Assembly: GCF_002776695.1 (NCBI RefSeq)
Contig: NZ_LFJC01000003.1
Location: 1,484,684-1,548,683 of the forward strand
DNA: 64,000 nt
Direction: 5' to 3'
DNA from: Bradyrhizobium nitroreducens
GTDB lineage: Bacteria; Pseudomonadota; Alphaproteobacteria; Rhizobiales; Xanthobacteraceae
Shown: positions 27,541 through 36,121 of the stretch, piece by piece
How the letters are laid out: each line of letters begins with the position of its first letter
Numbering within the stretch: position 1 is the stretch's first letter
Program-made: the position numbers and the translations under genes
Notes under the pieces: model-generated
What the model saw: only the letters and a program-made list of their open reading frames with translations
Databases searched by the model: none
What the model was told of the DNA's origin: nothing

Positions 27541-28007
27541 CAGTTCATCTCCTCGGTGCAGGCGGCCAATGTCACGACCACGTCCGCGGCGACCTGCCAG
27601 AACGTGTCGTCGGACAGGCGCGCGATCGCGATTACCTTCTGGGTGTCGGCAAGGCGGATCCGGGTCGAGATCTGGGCGCGGCCGGAGGCGGGGTTGAGAT
27701 AGAAATTGCCGATGTTCGGTTGCGGGTTCTTCTCATTGAAGACGTGGATGCTCTTGACGTGGTCGTCAGCCGTCATCGGGCTTGCGACGGTTACCGTCAT
27801 CGGCACGGTATTGCCGTTCTCGACCAGCGGCGGAATGTCGAGCTTCACCTTGCCCGTGCGGATCTGAGCTTCGCCGACGACGTTGCGGACCGCGGTGTTG
27901 AGCATCGCGGGCGTTGCTCGAAGTGGACGCAGGGTGACGATGGGGATCGCCCCGACGACTGTCACGCCTCCGGCAAGGTTCAAGAATTGTCGTCGCGTGG
28001 TTGGCAT
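27540..28007 (-). CDS. soxY: Thiosulfate-oxidation carrier subunit SoxY with atypical C-terminus
   Basis: A 155-residue sulfur carrier. A Tat signal (TTRRQFLNLAGG, Arg5-Arg6) leads to an Ig-like domain. Classical SoxY ends in GGCGG, a flexible arm whose Cys holds the sulfur. Here the protein ends LAACTEEMN, so the Cys (residue 150) is kept but the glycines are gone and five residues follow it. The ATG at 28007 is chosen because it begins the twin-arginine signal; upstream sequence belongs to soxX. SoxZ is encoded next with a TGATG overlap. The changed tail may mean altered partners or a non-thiosulfate role. Confidence 0.9.
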   Translation of the reverse strand: MPTTRRQFLNLAGGVTVVGAIPIVTLRPLRATPAMLNTAVRNVVGEAQIRTGKVKLDIPPLVENGNTVPMTVTVASPMTADDHVKSIHVFNEKNPQPNIGNFYLNPASGRAQISTRIRLADTQKVIAIARLSDDTFWQVAADVVVTLAACTEEMN

Positions 28008-28011
28008 GAAG

Positions 28012-28644
28012 CTAGTCCCGAAGCGTTGCAAGAAAGGCCACGATGTCCTCGATCTCCGCAGCCGACAAGATCGGCTTGCCGGCGAAGTTGCGGCCCACCC
28101 GCACGAGGCCGTCGCTGCGATAATAGGACGGCATGATGGTCTGGGCGTTGAATCGCGACGCATCGACCAGTCGAAGCCGCAACTGGCTCGTCGTCCACCG
28201 GTTCCCGGCGCCGGTGAGGTCGGGTGCGAGGTCGCCCTGGAATCGCGTTTCCGGGAACGGGCCGGAATGGCAGAGGATGCAGGTCGTGGTGCGCGCCAGC
28301 ACCAGCGCGCGGCCGCGCGCCACGTCCCCGGGCGAGCCCGTGAGTGATTGCGGGATGCCGTCGCCGACGATGTTGTAGGCGACGAGTTCGTCCGCCTTGG
28401 TGGGCGAGGCGAAGGCGAGGCTCACCACGATGAATGTTGCAATCGCAGCTGTCGAACGGGATGTGCGGCGGCGCCGCGGAGTCCTCTTATCTCTCCCGCC
28501 AGCGGGAGAGGTCGAGCCGAAGGCGAGGGTGAGGGCTCTTCCCTCTTGGGGGGGCTCGCGAGTGGAGACACCCTCTCCCCGACCCTTCCCCGAAGGCGGG
28601 GGAGGGGGCGCACTGTGGTCGTGGCAATAGGCTCGTCCCATCAT
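28012..28644 (-). CDS. soxX: Sulfur-oxidation monohaem cytochrome SoxX with repeat-extended N-terminus
   Basis: A 210-residue reading whose C-terminal half is a SoxX cytochrome, with one haem site at C122-x-x-C-H126 (CILCH) and an axial Met171 in IMPSYY. A normal signal-peptide core (AAIATFIVVSLAFAS, residues 66-80) precedes it. Residues about 11-52, however, are encoded by a palindromic repeat element. No ATG, GTG or TTG was found in frame between the repeat and the signal core. The nearest start is therefore the ATG pair at 28644/28641, just past the stop of the flavoprotein gene. Either the signal peptide now has a very long N-region, or an unusual start is used. Confidence 0.8.
   Translation of the reverse strand: MMGRAYCHDHSAPPPPPSGKGRGEGVSTREPPQEGRALTLAFGSTSPAGGRDKRTPRRRRTSRSTAAIATFIVVSLAFASPTKADELVAYNIVGDGIPQSLTGSPGDVARGRALVLARTTTCILCHSGPFPETRFQGDLAPDLTGAGNRWTTSQLRLRLVDASRFNAQTIMPSYYRSDGLVRVGRNFAGKPILSAAEIEDIVAFLATLRD
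28491..28605. repeat. Palindromic repeat element inside the soxX 5' region
   Basis: A perfect hairpin at 28491-28510 (CTCTCCCGC, CA, GCGGGAGAG) and a second, less perfect C-rich/G-rich pair at 28570-28605 bracket the sequence between. Together they look like a dispersed intergenic mosaic element. Here the element is read in frame as part of soxX. The outer palindrome is similar to that at positions 4-29. Confidence 0.65.
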
Positions 28645-28648
28645 CGCA

Positions 28649-29920
28649 TCAGCCGAAAGTATCCGTCGTGATGGTCTGAAACCAGCGCTCCGCCTCCGCC
28701 GCCTCGCGGGCCCGCAACTCGCGCGGCGCATCGACCGGGCTCGTCGCGCCGCCCTCGACTTCGGCGAAGATGTCGCCCTTGGGCTGGTAATTGCCCGCGA
28801 GCGAGAAGCCGTAGTCGGGCGCGACGGTGTTGTAGCAGACGCCGGTCAGTCGCGGCGGCTCCGGCGTGCGGCCGGCGAGCAAAGCGACGATCGCGGCGGC
28901 GCAGGCCTTGCCTTGCGCGCTTGCGGCCGACGCCGATTTGGGAATCCCGCCGCCGAGGCAGGCATCGCCGATGACATGGACGTTCCTGACCCGTTTCGAT
29001 TCGAAGCTCATGGGGTCGATCGGACACCAGCCGGTTGCGTCCGCAGCGCCCGCGATTTCGGCGATGCGGCCTGCGCGTTGCGGCGGGATGACGTTGGCGA
29101 CATCGGGCGTGTAGTTGCCGAACTCGGTGACGATAGTCATGGTCGCCGGATCGACCGAGGTGACGCGGCCGCCTTGCGACAAGCCGATCCGCTCGATCAT
29201 GTCGCCGTACAGCTCCTTCCATGCTTTCTCGAACAGCCGCTGCTGGGAGAAATTGTCCTTGGCGTCGAGGATCAGAACTTTCGAGCGCGGCTTCTTCGTC
29301 TTCAGGTAATGCGCAATCAGGCTGGCGCGCTCGTAAGGCGCCGGCGGGCAGCGCGAGGGATTGGCCGGGATTGCAATGACGACCGTGCCGCCATCGGCCA
29401 TCGCCTCCAGCTGCCTGCGCAGCAGCAATGTCTGCGCGCCGGCCCTCCAGGCGTGCGGCATCTTCTCCGATGCGGCGTCGTCGTAGCCGGGCAGGGCTTC
29501 GCCATGGAAGTCGATGCCGGGCGAGAGCACGAGACGATCATAGGTCAACACTGTGCCATCGGTCGTCGTGACGCTTCGCTGCTGCGGCTCGATCTTCGCG
29601 GCCGCCTGGCCGATCACGGCGATGCCGTCGGCGGCGAGCTTGTCATAGCCGAAATGTTGCGTCTCCATCTCGCGCAGGCCAGCGATCACCTCGTTGCTGA
29701 ACGGGCAGGAGGTGAAGATCTTGTTCGGCTCGATCAGCGTAACCTGCAGTTTCGCGTCGGCGCGCTTCAGCGCACGCGCGCAGGCCGCGCCGCCGAAGCC
29801 GCCGCCGATCACGACGATGCGGCCTGCCGATTGCGCACGCAGGATCGAAGGTGTGGCGAGCGATGTGGCCGCGGCGGTGATGCCGAGAACGGCAGTCCGC
29901 CGTGTCACCGGCACATTCAT
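28649..29920 (-). CDS. soxF: Flavocytochrome c sulfide dehydrogenase flavoprotein subunit (SoxF/FccB)
   Basis: A 423-residue periplasmic FAD protein of the sulfide:quinone oxidoreductase-like family. A Tat signal (TRRTAVLGITAAA) is followed by the dinucleotide motif VVIGGGFGGAACARAL. The redox cysteines appear in TSCPFSNEVI (about residue 70) and TGWCPIDP (about residue 315). VIGDACLGGGIPKSASAASAQG is the second flavin motif. It oxidises sulfide or a sulfur intermediate and passes electrons to a cytochrome. The ATG at 29920 begins the Tat signal. It is the first gene of the soxFXYZA transcript, and its stop lies five bases before the soxX ATG. Confidence 0.9.
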   Translation of the reverse strand: MNVPVTRRTAVLGITAAATSLATPSILRAQSAGRIVVIGGGFGGAACARALKRADAKLQVTLIEPNKIFTSCPFSNEVIAGLREMETQHFGYDKLAADGIAVIGQAAAKIEPQQRSVTTTDGTVLTYDRLVLSPGIDFHGEALPGYDDAASEKMPHAWRAGAQTLLLRRQLEAMADGGTVVIAIPANPSRCPPAPYERASLIAHYLKTKKPRSKVLILDAKDNFSQQRLFEKAWKELYGDMIERIGLSQGGRVTSVDPATMTIVTEFGNYTPDVANVIPPQRAGRIAEIAGAADATGWCPIDPMSFESKRVRNVHVIGDACLGGGIPKSASAASAQGKACAAAIVALLAGRTPEPPRLTGVCYNTVAPDYGFSLAGNYQPKGDIFAEVEGGATSPVDAPRELRAREAAEAERWFQTITTDTFG

Positions 29921-29926
29921 GAGTCC

Positions 29927-29970
29927 TGTCCGAAAAAGTGTGCCGCGGCGGCCGTCGTGGCCGCCGCGGC
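29927..29970 (-). terminator. Intrinsic terminator between molybdenum hydroxylase and sox operons
   Basis: A perfect 12-base GC stem (GCCGCGGCGGCC, loop GTCGT, complement) lies at 29942-29970. Read on the minus strand it is followed by ACACTTTTTC. It lies just after the stop at 29976 and before the soxF start, so it should separate the two transcripts. Confidence 0.75.
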
Positions 29971-29975
29971 GTTTC

Positions 29976-32162
29976 TCAGGCGAAGGTGATGTTCTGGTCG
30001 CGCAGCGGCACCGAGCGGATGCGTTTGCCGGTCGCGGCGAAATACGCATTGAGCACCGCCGGCGCCGCGACGCCGATGGTGGGCTCGCCGACACCGCCCC
30101 AGAACCCGCCGCTCGGCACCATCACCGATTCCACCTTCGGCATCTCGCCGATGCGCATCGAATTGTAGGTGTCGAAGTTGGTTTGCTCGATCTTGCCGTC
30201 CTTGACGGTGCAGCCGCCATAGAATAGCGCGGAGAGGCCGTAGACGAAGGAGCCGGCGATCTGCCGCTCCACCTGCGCCGGATTGACGACGTAGCCGGGA
30301 TCGGTGGAGGCGACGATGCGATGCACCTTGATCTTGCTGCCGTCGGTCACCGAGATCTCGGCGGCGCCGGCAACGTAGCTGCCATAGCCCATGACCTGGG
30401 CGATGCCGCGATAGACGCCCTGCGGCGCCGGCTGGTCCCAGCCGATCTTCTCGGCGACCGCATTGAGCACAGCCAGATGCTTGGGATGGTTGCCCATCAG
30501 CTTGCGGCGGAATTCGAGCGGGTCCTGGCCTGCGGCCTGGGCCAGCTCGTCCATGAAGCATTCCATGTAGATCGCGTTGTGATTGACGTTGACGCCGCGC
30601 CAGAATCCCGGCGGAACGTGCGGGTTGCGCATTGCATGCTCGATCAACAGGTTCGGCACCGAATAGCCGAACGCGGCCTCGCCGGACTGGGCGACGCCCT
30701 GGAAGGCCGCCGGGTCCATGCCGTTCTGCAGCGCTTCGGGGCGCAGCGAGAACAGGATCGACTGCCCGGACAGGCGGTAGTGCAGCGCGACCAGATTGTT
30801 GTTGGCATCGAATGCGCCGGTCATCTTGCACTGGGTGATCGGGTGATACCGGCCGTGCGCCATGTCCTCTTCACGCGACCACAACAGCTTGATCGGCGTG
30901 CCCGGCATCTGCTTGGCGATCATCACGGCCTGGCGGACATAGTCGGTCTGGCCGCGCCGGCCGAAGCCCCCACCTAACATCACCTTTTGGACGTCGCACT
31001 TGTCGGCCGGCAGGCCTGAGGCCTCCAGCACCGCGGCGAACGCCGCTTCGCCATTCTGCGTGCCGCACCAGACCTCGCATTTGTCCGCGGTGTAGAGCGC
31101 GGTGGCGTTCATCGGCTCCATCGTGGCGTGGTTCTGGTAGGGATAGGAGTAGACGGCTTCGACCTTCTTCGCCGCACTCGCTATCGCCGCCTTGGCGTCG
31201 CCGTTCTTGTTGCCGACATAGGCCGGCTGGTCGTTGTCGAGGCCTTCGGCCAACCACTTCGCAATCGATGCGCTGGAGACCTTTGCGTTGTCGCCCTCGT
31301 CCCAGACGATCGGCAATGCGTCCAGAGCAGTCTTGGCGTGCCACCAGGTGTCGGCAACGACCGCGACCGCGGTATCGCCGACCTTGACGACCTTCTTGAC
31401 GCCTTTCATGCCGGCGATCTTGGCTTCGTCAAAGCTCTTCAGCTTGCCGCCGAACACCGGGCAATCCTTGATCGCGGCATTCAGCATGCCCGGCAGCTTG
31501 ACGTCGACGCCGTAGATCATGGCGCCGTTGGTCTTGTCGACGGTGTCAAGGCGCTTCACGCCCTTGCCGATCAGCTTCCAGTCCTTCGGGTCCTTCAGCT
31601 TGACGTCCGCCGGCGGCGTCAGCTTTGCCGCGGCTTCCGCGACCTTGCCGTAGGTCGTGGTCCGGCCCGAGGGCTTATGGGTGATGACGCTGTTCTCGGC
31701 CGCGCATTCGGAGGCCGGCACCTTCCATGTGTCGGCGGCGGCCTGGATCAGCATCACGCGCGCGGTTGCGCCGCCCTTGCGGACGTAGTCCTGCGAGGAG
31801 CGGATGCCGCGGCTGCCGCCGGTGGAGAAATCGCCCCAGACACGCTTGCGGGCGACGCTCTGGCCGGGTGTCGGATATTCGGTCGTGACCTTGGTCCAGT
31901 CGCATTCGAGCTCCTCGGCGACGAGCTGGGCAAGGCCCGTCAGCGAGCCCTGGCCCATCTCGGAGCGGGCGATGCGGATCACCACGGTGTCGTCGGGCCT
32001 GATCACGACCCATGCGCCGATCTCGGGCGATCCGTCGGCGGCGCGGACCAATGCGGGGCCGCCGAAGGGGAGGTCGAGGCCGATGGCAAGGCCGGCGCCC
32101 AGCGTGGCGCTGCCGATGACGAAGGCGCGGCGGTTCATCTTGGGAGAAACATGCTTGTTCAT
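29976..32162 (-). CDS. Molybdopterin-binding large subunit, isoquinoline 1-oxidoreductase beta-like
   Basis: A 728-residue xanthine oxidase-family molybdoenzyme subunit. A Tat signal (MNRRAFVIGSATLGAG) implies periplasmic location. It has VIRIARSEMGQGSLTGLAQLVAEELECDW, the GGGFGRRGQTDYV molybdopterin-binding segment, PPGFWRGVNVNHNA, and near the end GGFWGGVGEPTIGVAAPAVLNA, with the Glu position of the family active site. Its partner 2Fe-2S subunit is encoded 12 bases upstream. A cytochrome third subunit is often present in this type and is not seen here. Substrate could be an N-heterocycle or an aldehyde. Confidence 0.88.
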   Translation of the reverse strand: MNKHVSPKMNRRAFVIGSATLGAGLAIGLDLPFGGPALVRAADGSPEIGAWVVIRPDDTVVIRIARSEMGQGSLTGLAQLVAEELECDWTKVTTEYPTPGQSVARKRVWGDFSTGGSRGIRSSQDYVRKGGATARVMLIQAAADTWKVPASECAAENSVITHKPSGRTTTYGKVAEAAAKLTPPADVKLKDPKDWKLIGKGVKRLDTVDKTNGAMIYGVDVKLPGMLNAAIKDCPVFGGKLKSFDEAKIAGMKGVKKVVKVGDTAVAVVADTWWHAKTALDALPIVWDEGDNAKVSSASIAKWLAEGLDNDQPAYVGNKNGDAKAAIASAAKKVEAVYSYPYQNHATMEPMNATALYTADKCEVWCGTQNGEAAFAAVLEASGLPADKCDVQKVMLGGGFGRRGQTDYVRQAVMIAKQMPGTPIKLLWSREEDMAHGRYHPITQCKMTGAFDANNNLVALHYRLSGQSILFSLRPEALQNGMDPAAFQGVAQSGEAAFGYSVPNLLIEHAMRNPHVPPGFWRGVNVNHNAIYMECFMDELAQAAGQDPLEFRRKLMGNHPKHLAVLNAVAEKIGWDQPAPQGVYRGIAQVMGYGSYVAGAAEISVTDGSKIKVHRIVASTDPGYVVNPAQVERQIAGSFVYGLSALFYGGCTVKDGKIEQTNFDTYNSMRIGEMPKVESVMVPSGGFWGGVGEPTIGVAAPAVLNAYFAATGKRIRSVPLRDQNITFA

Positions 32163-32174
32163 GGGGCGGCTCCC

Positions 32175-32624
32175 TTAAGCGCTTGCGATCGTGTGGATCG
32201 CTTCGCGCACCTGCTGGAAGGTGCCGCAGCGGCAGATGTTGGTGATGGCTTCGTCGATGTCGGCGTCGGTCGGTTTCGGCTTCTCGCTCAGCAGCGCCGC
32301 CACCGCCATGATCATGCCGCTCTGGCAATAGCCGCATTGCGGTACGTCCTGGGCGATCCAGGCCTCCTGCACCTTGTGCAGCGTGTCGCCCGAGGAAAGT
32401 CCCTCGATCGTGGTGATCTTCTTGCCCTCGGCTTCGCTGACCGAGACGCCGCAGGAGCGGGTCGCGACGCCTTCGATGTGGACGGTGCAGGCGCCGCATT
32501 GTGCAATGCCGCAACCGTATTTGGTGCCGGTCAGGCCGGCATTCTCGCGGATCGCCCAGAGCAGCGGCGTATCCGGCTCGACGTCGAGCGTGAAGGTTTT
32601 TCCGTTGATTGTTAGGTTTGCCAT
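32175..32624 (-). CDS. 2Fe-2S subunit, isoquinoline 1-oxidoreductase alpha-like
   Basis: A 149-residue ferredoxin-like subunit. The plant-type [2Fe-2S] motif is [10 protein letters not shown] with a following Cys in RSCGVSVSE. The second cluster is in QCGYCQSGM and ICRCGTF. It transfers electrons from the molybdenum centre of the next gene's product. The ATG at 32624 gives MANLTINGK, the usual start of the family. First gene of the two-gene operon. Confidence 0.92.
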   Translation of the reverse strand: MANLTINGKTFTLDVEPDTPLLWAIRENAGLTGTKYGCGIAQCGACTVHIEGVATRSCGVSVSEAEGKKITTIEGLSSGDTLHKVQEAWIAQDVPQCGYCQSGMIMAVAALLSEKPKPTDADIDEAITNICRCGTFQQVREAIHTIASA

Positions 32625-32935
32625 CGCAGTCCCCTGATTGGCCCAATCCACCGATTGAACTCCGGGGCGCAATGTGTCCGGCAAATTGGAACTGTTCAAA
32701 TCAACAGTGCGAGGGGTGGCTGCCGGAAAATTTCACGGCATGGGAAGATAACGGGCCGAGCGGTGTCACGGCCGAGACGTGCCCGGCGCAGACAAGGGTC
32801 CTCTCTCGCCGCCAGGATGCGGTCTGGGACGACGCCCCGATTGTTCCGGGCGCATCGATCGGGAGGTTTGCCACCATTGTCGGGATGCAACGCGGCGATG
32901 CTTTGCTACACTGGGGCGACGCCTCGAGGAGTTCC
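32625..32935. other. 311-base divergent intergenic region
   Basis: This gap separates the minus-strand 2Fe-2S subunit gene from the plus-strand radical SAM gene, so it should contain both promoters. A GGAAC near 32689 lacks a matching CGTT at the EcfG spacing. No clear regulatory motif, RNA gene or reading frame was recognised. Confidence 0.4.
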
Positions 32936-34555
32936 ATGATGGTGCCGAGCCCCTGCAACGTGCTGATGCTCTATCCGCTGTTCACGGCGGAATCGTTCTG
33001 GAGCTTCGGCGAATCCTGCAAGCTGATGGGCGTTCGGCGGCCTGCGGCTCCGCTCGGCCTGATCACGGTCGCTGCGATGCTGCCTTCGAGCTGGATCGTC
33101 CGGCTGATCGACTGCAATACGCAGGCCTTCGGTGACGACGATCTCGCCTGGTCCGACGTCGTCTTCACCGGCGGCATGTTGCCGCAGCAAGCCGACACGC
33201 TGCGCCTGATCGACACGTGCCGCGCGGCGGGCAAGCCGGTCGTCGTCGGCGGTCCCGATCCGACCTCGAGCCCGCATATCTACGAGAAGGCCGACTTCCA
33301 GGTGCTCGGCGAGGCCGAGAGTGTGATCGACGACTTCATCGCGGCCTGGGAGGGCGGAAAGCGGTCCGGCGTCTTCACCGCGCCGAAGTTCCAGGCCGAC
33401 GTCACCAGGACGCCGGTGCCGCGTTTCGACCTCTTGAAGTTCGAGGACTATCTCTATCTCGGTGTGCAATATTCGCGCGGCTGTCCGTTCACCTGCGAGT
33501 TCTGCGACATCATCGAGCTCTACGGCCGCGTGCCCAGGACCAAGACGGCCGAGCAGATGTTCGTCGAGCTCGAGACGCTCTACAAGATGGGCTATCGCGG
33601 CCATCTCGATTTCGTCGACGACAATTTCATCGGCAACAAGAAGTCGCTGCGCCAGTTCCTGCCCCAGCTCGCCGAGTGGCAGCGCGCCCACAATTATCCC
33701 TTCGAATTGTCGACCGAAGCGTCGGTCAATCTCGCCGACGATCCCGAGCTATTGGAGATGATGGGGGCCGCCAATTTCTTCGGCATCTTCGTCGGCATCG
33801 AAAGCCCGGATCCTGCGACGCTGGTCGCGATGCGGAAGAAGCAGAACACGCGGCGCAACATCGCCGAGAGCATCCACAAGATCTATGCGGCCGGCATGCT
33901 GGTCACTGCCGGCTTCATTGTCGGCTTCGACAATGAGAAGGTCTCGATGGCGGACGCCATGGTCGATTTCATCGAGGAAGCCGCCATCCCGGTCGCGATG
34001 GTCGGGCTGCTCTATGCGTTGCCGAACACGCAGCTGACGCGGCGGCTGGAGAAGGAGGGACGGCTGCATGCCGACCATGATCTGGCATCGACGAAGGGGG
34101 GCGACCAGTGCACCAGCGGCATCAATTTCGATCCGGTGCGGCCGTTGCGGGATATCTTGATGGACTACAGGACCGTGCTGGAGCGCATTTATAGCCCGGC
34201 CGCTTATGCGGGACGCGTGGACAAGCTGATGACGCTGCTCGACCGTTCGCGGCAGCGTCACGAGCTTGCGGAGGGCGACATCCGGTCGCGGGTCGGAGCG
34301 ATGGAGACCGTGCATCGCGTGATCACCGCGATCCCCGAGGCACGCGGACCGCTGTGGCAGACTTTCATGAACTGCGCCAAGCGCGATACCTCGTCGGCGC
34401 GCATCGCGGTGCAGATGATCGCGGCCTATGCGCATCTCGGGCCGTTCTCGCGCAAGGTCATCGACGCCATCGACGCGCGCCTCGCCGAGCTCGATGACGC
34501 GCCGACCATGCTCGCTGCGAGCATCGACGTCACGGCGGCCAGACATCTGGCCTGA
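32936..34555 (+). CDS. B12-binding domain radical SAM protein
   Basis: A 539-residue enzyme. An N-terminal cobalamin-binding-type domain (about residues 1-150, with the LGEAESVIDDFI segment) precedes a radical SAM core whose cluster motif is CPFTCEFCD (CxxxCxxC). VDDNFIGN, ELSTEASVNLADDPELL and FVGIESPDPATLVAMRKKQN follow. The layout and these motifs match the family that includes hopanoid C-2 methylase HpnP, of which this looks like a paralogue. A C-methylation or ring-rearranging role is possible, but the substrate is unknown. GAGGAG lies before the ATG at 32936; 32939 is an alternative. Confidence 0.85.
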   Translation: MMVPSPCNVLMLYPLFTAESFWSFGESCKLMGVRRPAAPLGLITVAAMLPSSWIVRLIDCNTQAFGDDDLAWSDVVFTGGMLPQQADTLRLIDTCRAAGKPVVVGGPDPTSSPHIYEKADFQVLGEAESVIDDFIAAWEGGKRSGVFTAPKFQADVTRTPVPRFDLLKFEDYLYLGVQYSRGCPFTCEFCDIIELYGRVPRTKTAEQMFVELETLYKMGYRGHLDFVDDNFIGNKKSLRQFLPQLAEWQRAHNYPFELSTEASVNLADDPELLEMMGAANFFGIFVGIESPDPATLVAMRKKQNTRRNIAESIHKIYAAGMLVTAGFIVGFDNEKVSMADAMVDFIEEAAIPVAMVGLLYALPNTQLTRRLEKEGRLHADHDLASTKGGDQCTSGINFDPVRPLRDILMDYRTVLERIYSPAAYAGRVDKLMTLLDRSRQRHELAEGDIRSRVGAMETVHRVITAIPEARGPLWQTFMNCAKRDTSSARIAVQMIAAYAHLGPFSRKVIDAIDARLAELDDAPTMLAASIDVTAARHLA

Positions 34556-34560
34556 GGGGG

Positions 34561-35949
34561 TTACTTCACCGCCAGCCGCAGGAAGCTCATCACGCTGCCG
34601 AGCGCGGCAAAGCCGGCGCCGAGGGCCAGTGCCAGCGTCGCACCCTCGTGACCGGCGAGTGCAAAGCAGGCTGCGGCGAGCGCCGCTCCGGTCGTCTGCC
34701 CGGTCAGGCGCGCGGTGGCGACGATGCCGGAGGCGCTGCCGCTGCGATGCGGCGGTGCGCTCGACATCACCGCCTTCATGTTCGGCGCCTGGAAGAAGCC
34801 GAAGCCCATGCCGCAGATCACCATTCGCCAGATGATATCAGGAATGGCCGGATTGGACGGCAGCATCGCGAGCAGCGCCATGCCGAGGCCGAGCAGCACG
34901 AGACCGATGCCGCCGAGCAGGCCGACCGCGTGGCGGTCGGAGAGGCGGCCGGCGATCGGCGCCATGATGCCGACCACCAGCGGCCAAGGCGTCATGAAGA
35001 AGCCGGTCTCGACCTGCGAGCGCCCCAGCACGTCCTCGAAATAGAATGGCAGCGAGACGAAGGCGAGGCCCTGCACGGCGAAGGAGCAGACGGCCGTCGC
35101 CGCCGACAGCGCGAACATCGGCCGCGCGAACAGGTCGATCGGCAGCATCGGCGCGGGATGATCGGCGTGCCGACGGGTCAGGACGAAGCCGAGCGCGAGC
35201 GCCGCGATCAGCTCGATGCCGACGACAATTGGCGACAGATTGTGCGCGGCGCTGCCGATGCCGGTGATGAACAGGCCGAGGCAGGCCGACGCCAGGAGCG
35301 CGCCGAGAAAATCGAAACCGTGATCGGCCCGCGGCGTCTTCGGCAGCATCGCAAAGCCGATGCCGGTGGCGACGAGGCCGAACGGAATGTTGACGGCGAA
35401 CAGCCACGGCCACGGGCCGAGCGCGAGAATGGCGGAGGCGACCGAAGGTCCGAACGTGAACGCGGTCGCGACCACCAGCGCGTTGTGGCCGAAGCCGCGG
35501 CCGAGCATCCTGCCGGGATAGACGAAGCGCACCAGCGCGGTGTTGACGCTCATGATGCCGCTGGCGCCGAGGCCCTGCAGCGTGCGCGCGACGAGGAGGC
35601 TGTCCAGCGACCACGCGACCGCGCAGAGCAGCGATGCGATGGTGAACAGGATCAGGCCGCCGAGATAGATGCGCTGGTGCCCGACGATCTCGCCGAGCGC
35701 TCCGAGCGGCAGCAGCGTCGCCACCAGCGCGATCTGGTAGACGTTGACGACCCACACCGACTGCTCCGGCGAGACATGCAGATCGGCGGCAATGGCGGGC
35801 AGCGCGATGTTGGCGATCGCGGTGTCGAGCGAGGCCATCGCCAGCGCGGTGAAGATCGCCGCGATCGCCCAGCGGCGCTGGGCCGCCGGAAGTCCATCGG
35901 CGACAGGATGGTCGGGCTCGCGTGCGGCGGAGGGTAACGTGATTGTCAT
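34561..35949 (-). CDS. MFS transporter, DHA2-like drug/metabolite exporter
   Basis: A 462-residue membrane protein with about 14 hydrophobic segments. Motifs of the EmrB/QacA-type group are seen: ALAMASLDTAIANIALPAIAADL at helix 1, QSVWVVNVYQIALVATLLPLGALGEIVGHQRIYLGG at helices 2-3, and RTLQGLGASGIMSVNTALVRF at helix 4. It exports small molecules by proton antiport; cargo unknown. It converges with the radical SAM gene, ending five bases after it. No dedicated regulator lies beside it. Confidence 0.88.
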   Translation of the reverse strand: MTITLPSAAREPDHPVADGLPAAQRRWAIAAIFTALAMASLDTAIANIALPAIAADLHVSPEQSVWVVNVYQIALVATLLPLGALGEIVGHQRIYLGGLILFTIASLLCAVAWSLDSLLVARTLQGLGASGIMSVNTALVRFVYPGRMLGRGFGHNALVVATAFTFGPSVASAILALGPWPWLFAVNIPFGLVATGIGFAMLPKTPRADHGFDFLGALLASACLGLFITGIGSAAHNLSPIVVGIELIAALALGFVLTRRHADHPAPMLPIDLFARPMFALSAATAVCSFAVQGLAFVSLPFYFEDVLGRSQVETGFFMTPWPLVVGIMAPIAGRLSDRHAVGLLGGIGLVLLGLGMALLAMLPSNPAIPDIIWRMVICGMGFGFFQAPNMKAVMSSAPPHRSGSASGIVATARLTGQTTGAALAAACFALAGHEGATLALALGAGFAALGSVMSFLRLAVK

Positions 35950-36121
35950 TGCGTGGACGCGTGGCTCCGGCGGCGCGGCTCAAAAGGGACATTCGGCATG
36001 TACTACGGTGGGACCGCCTTCCACAGGCGCATGCTTGCATGCTGTGTATGCGCGAAGGTAAGGCGATGTGGCCGCGTGCCGGCATATGATCGCGGCACGA
36101 CGGCAAATTCAGGGGATCGCC

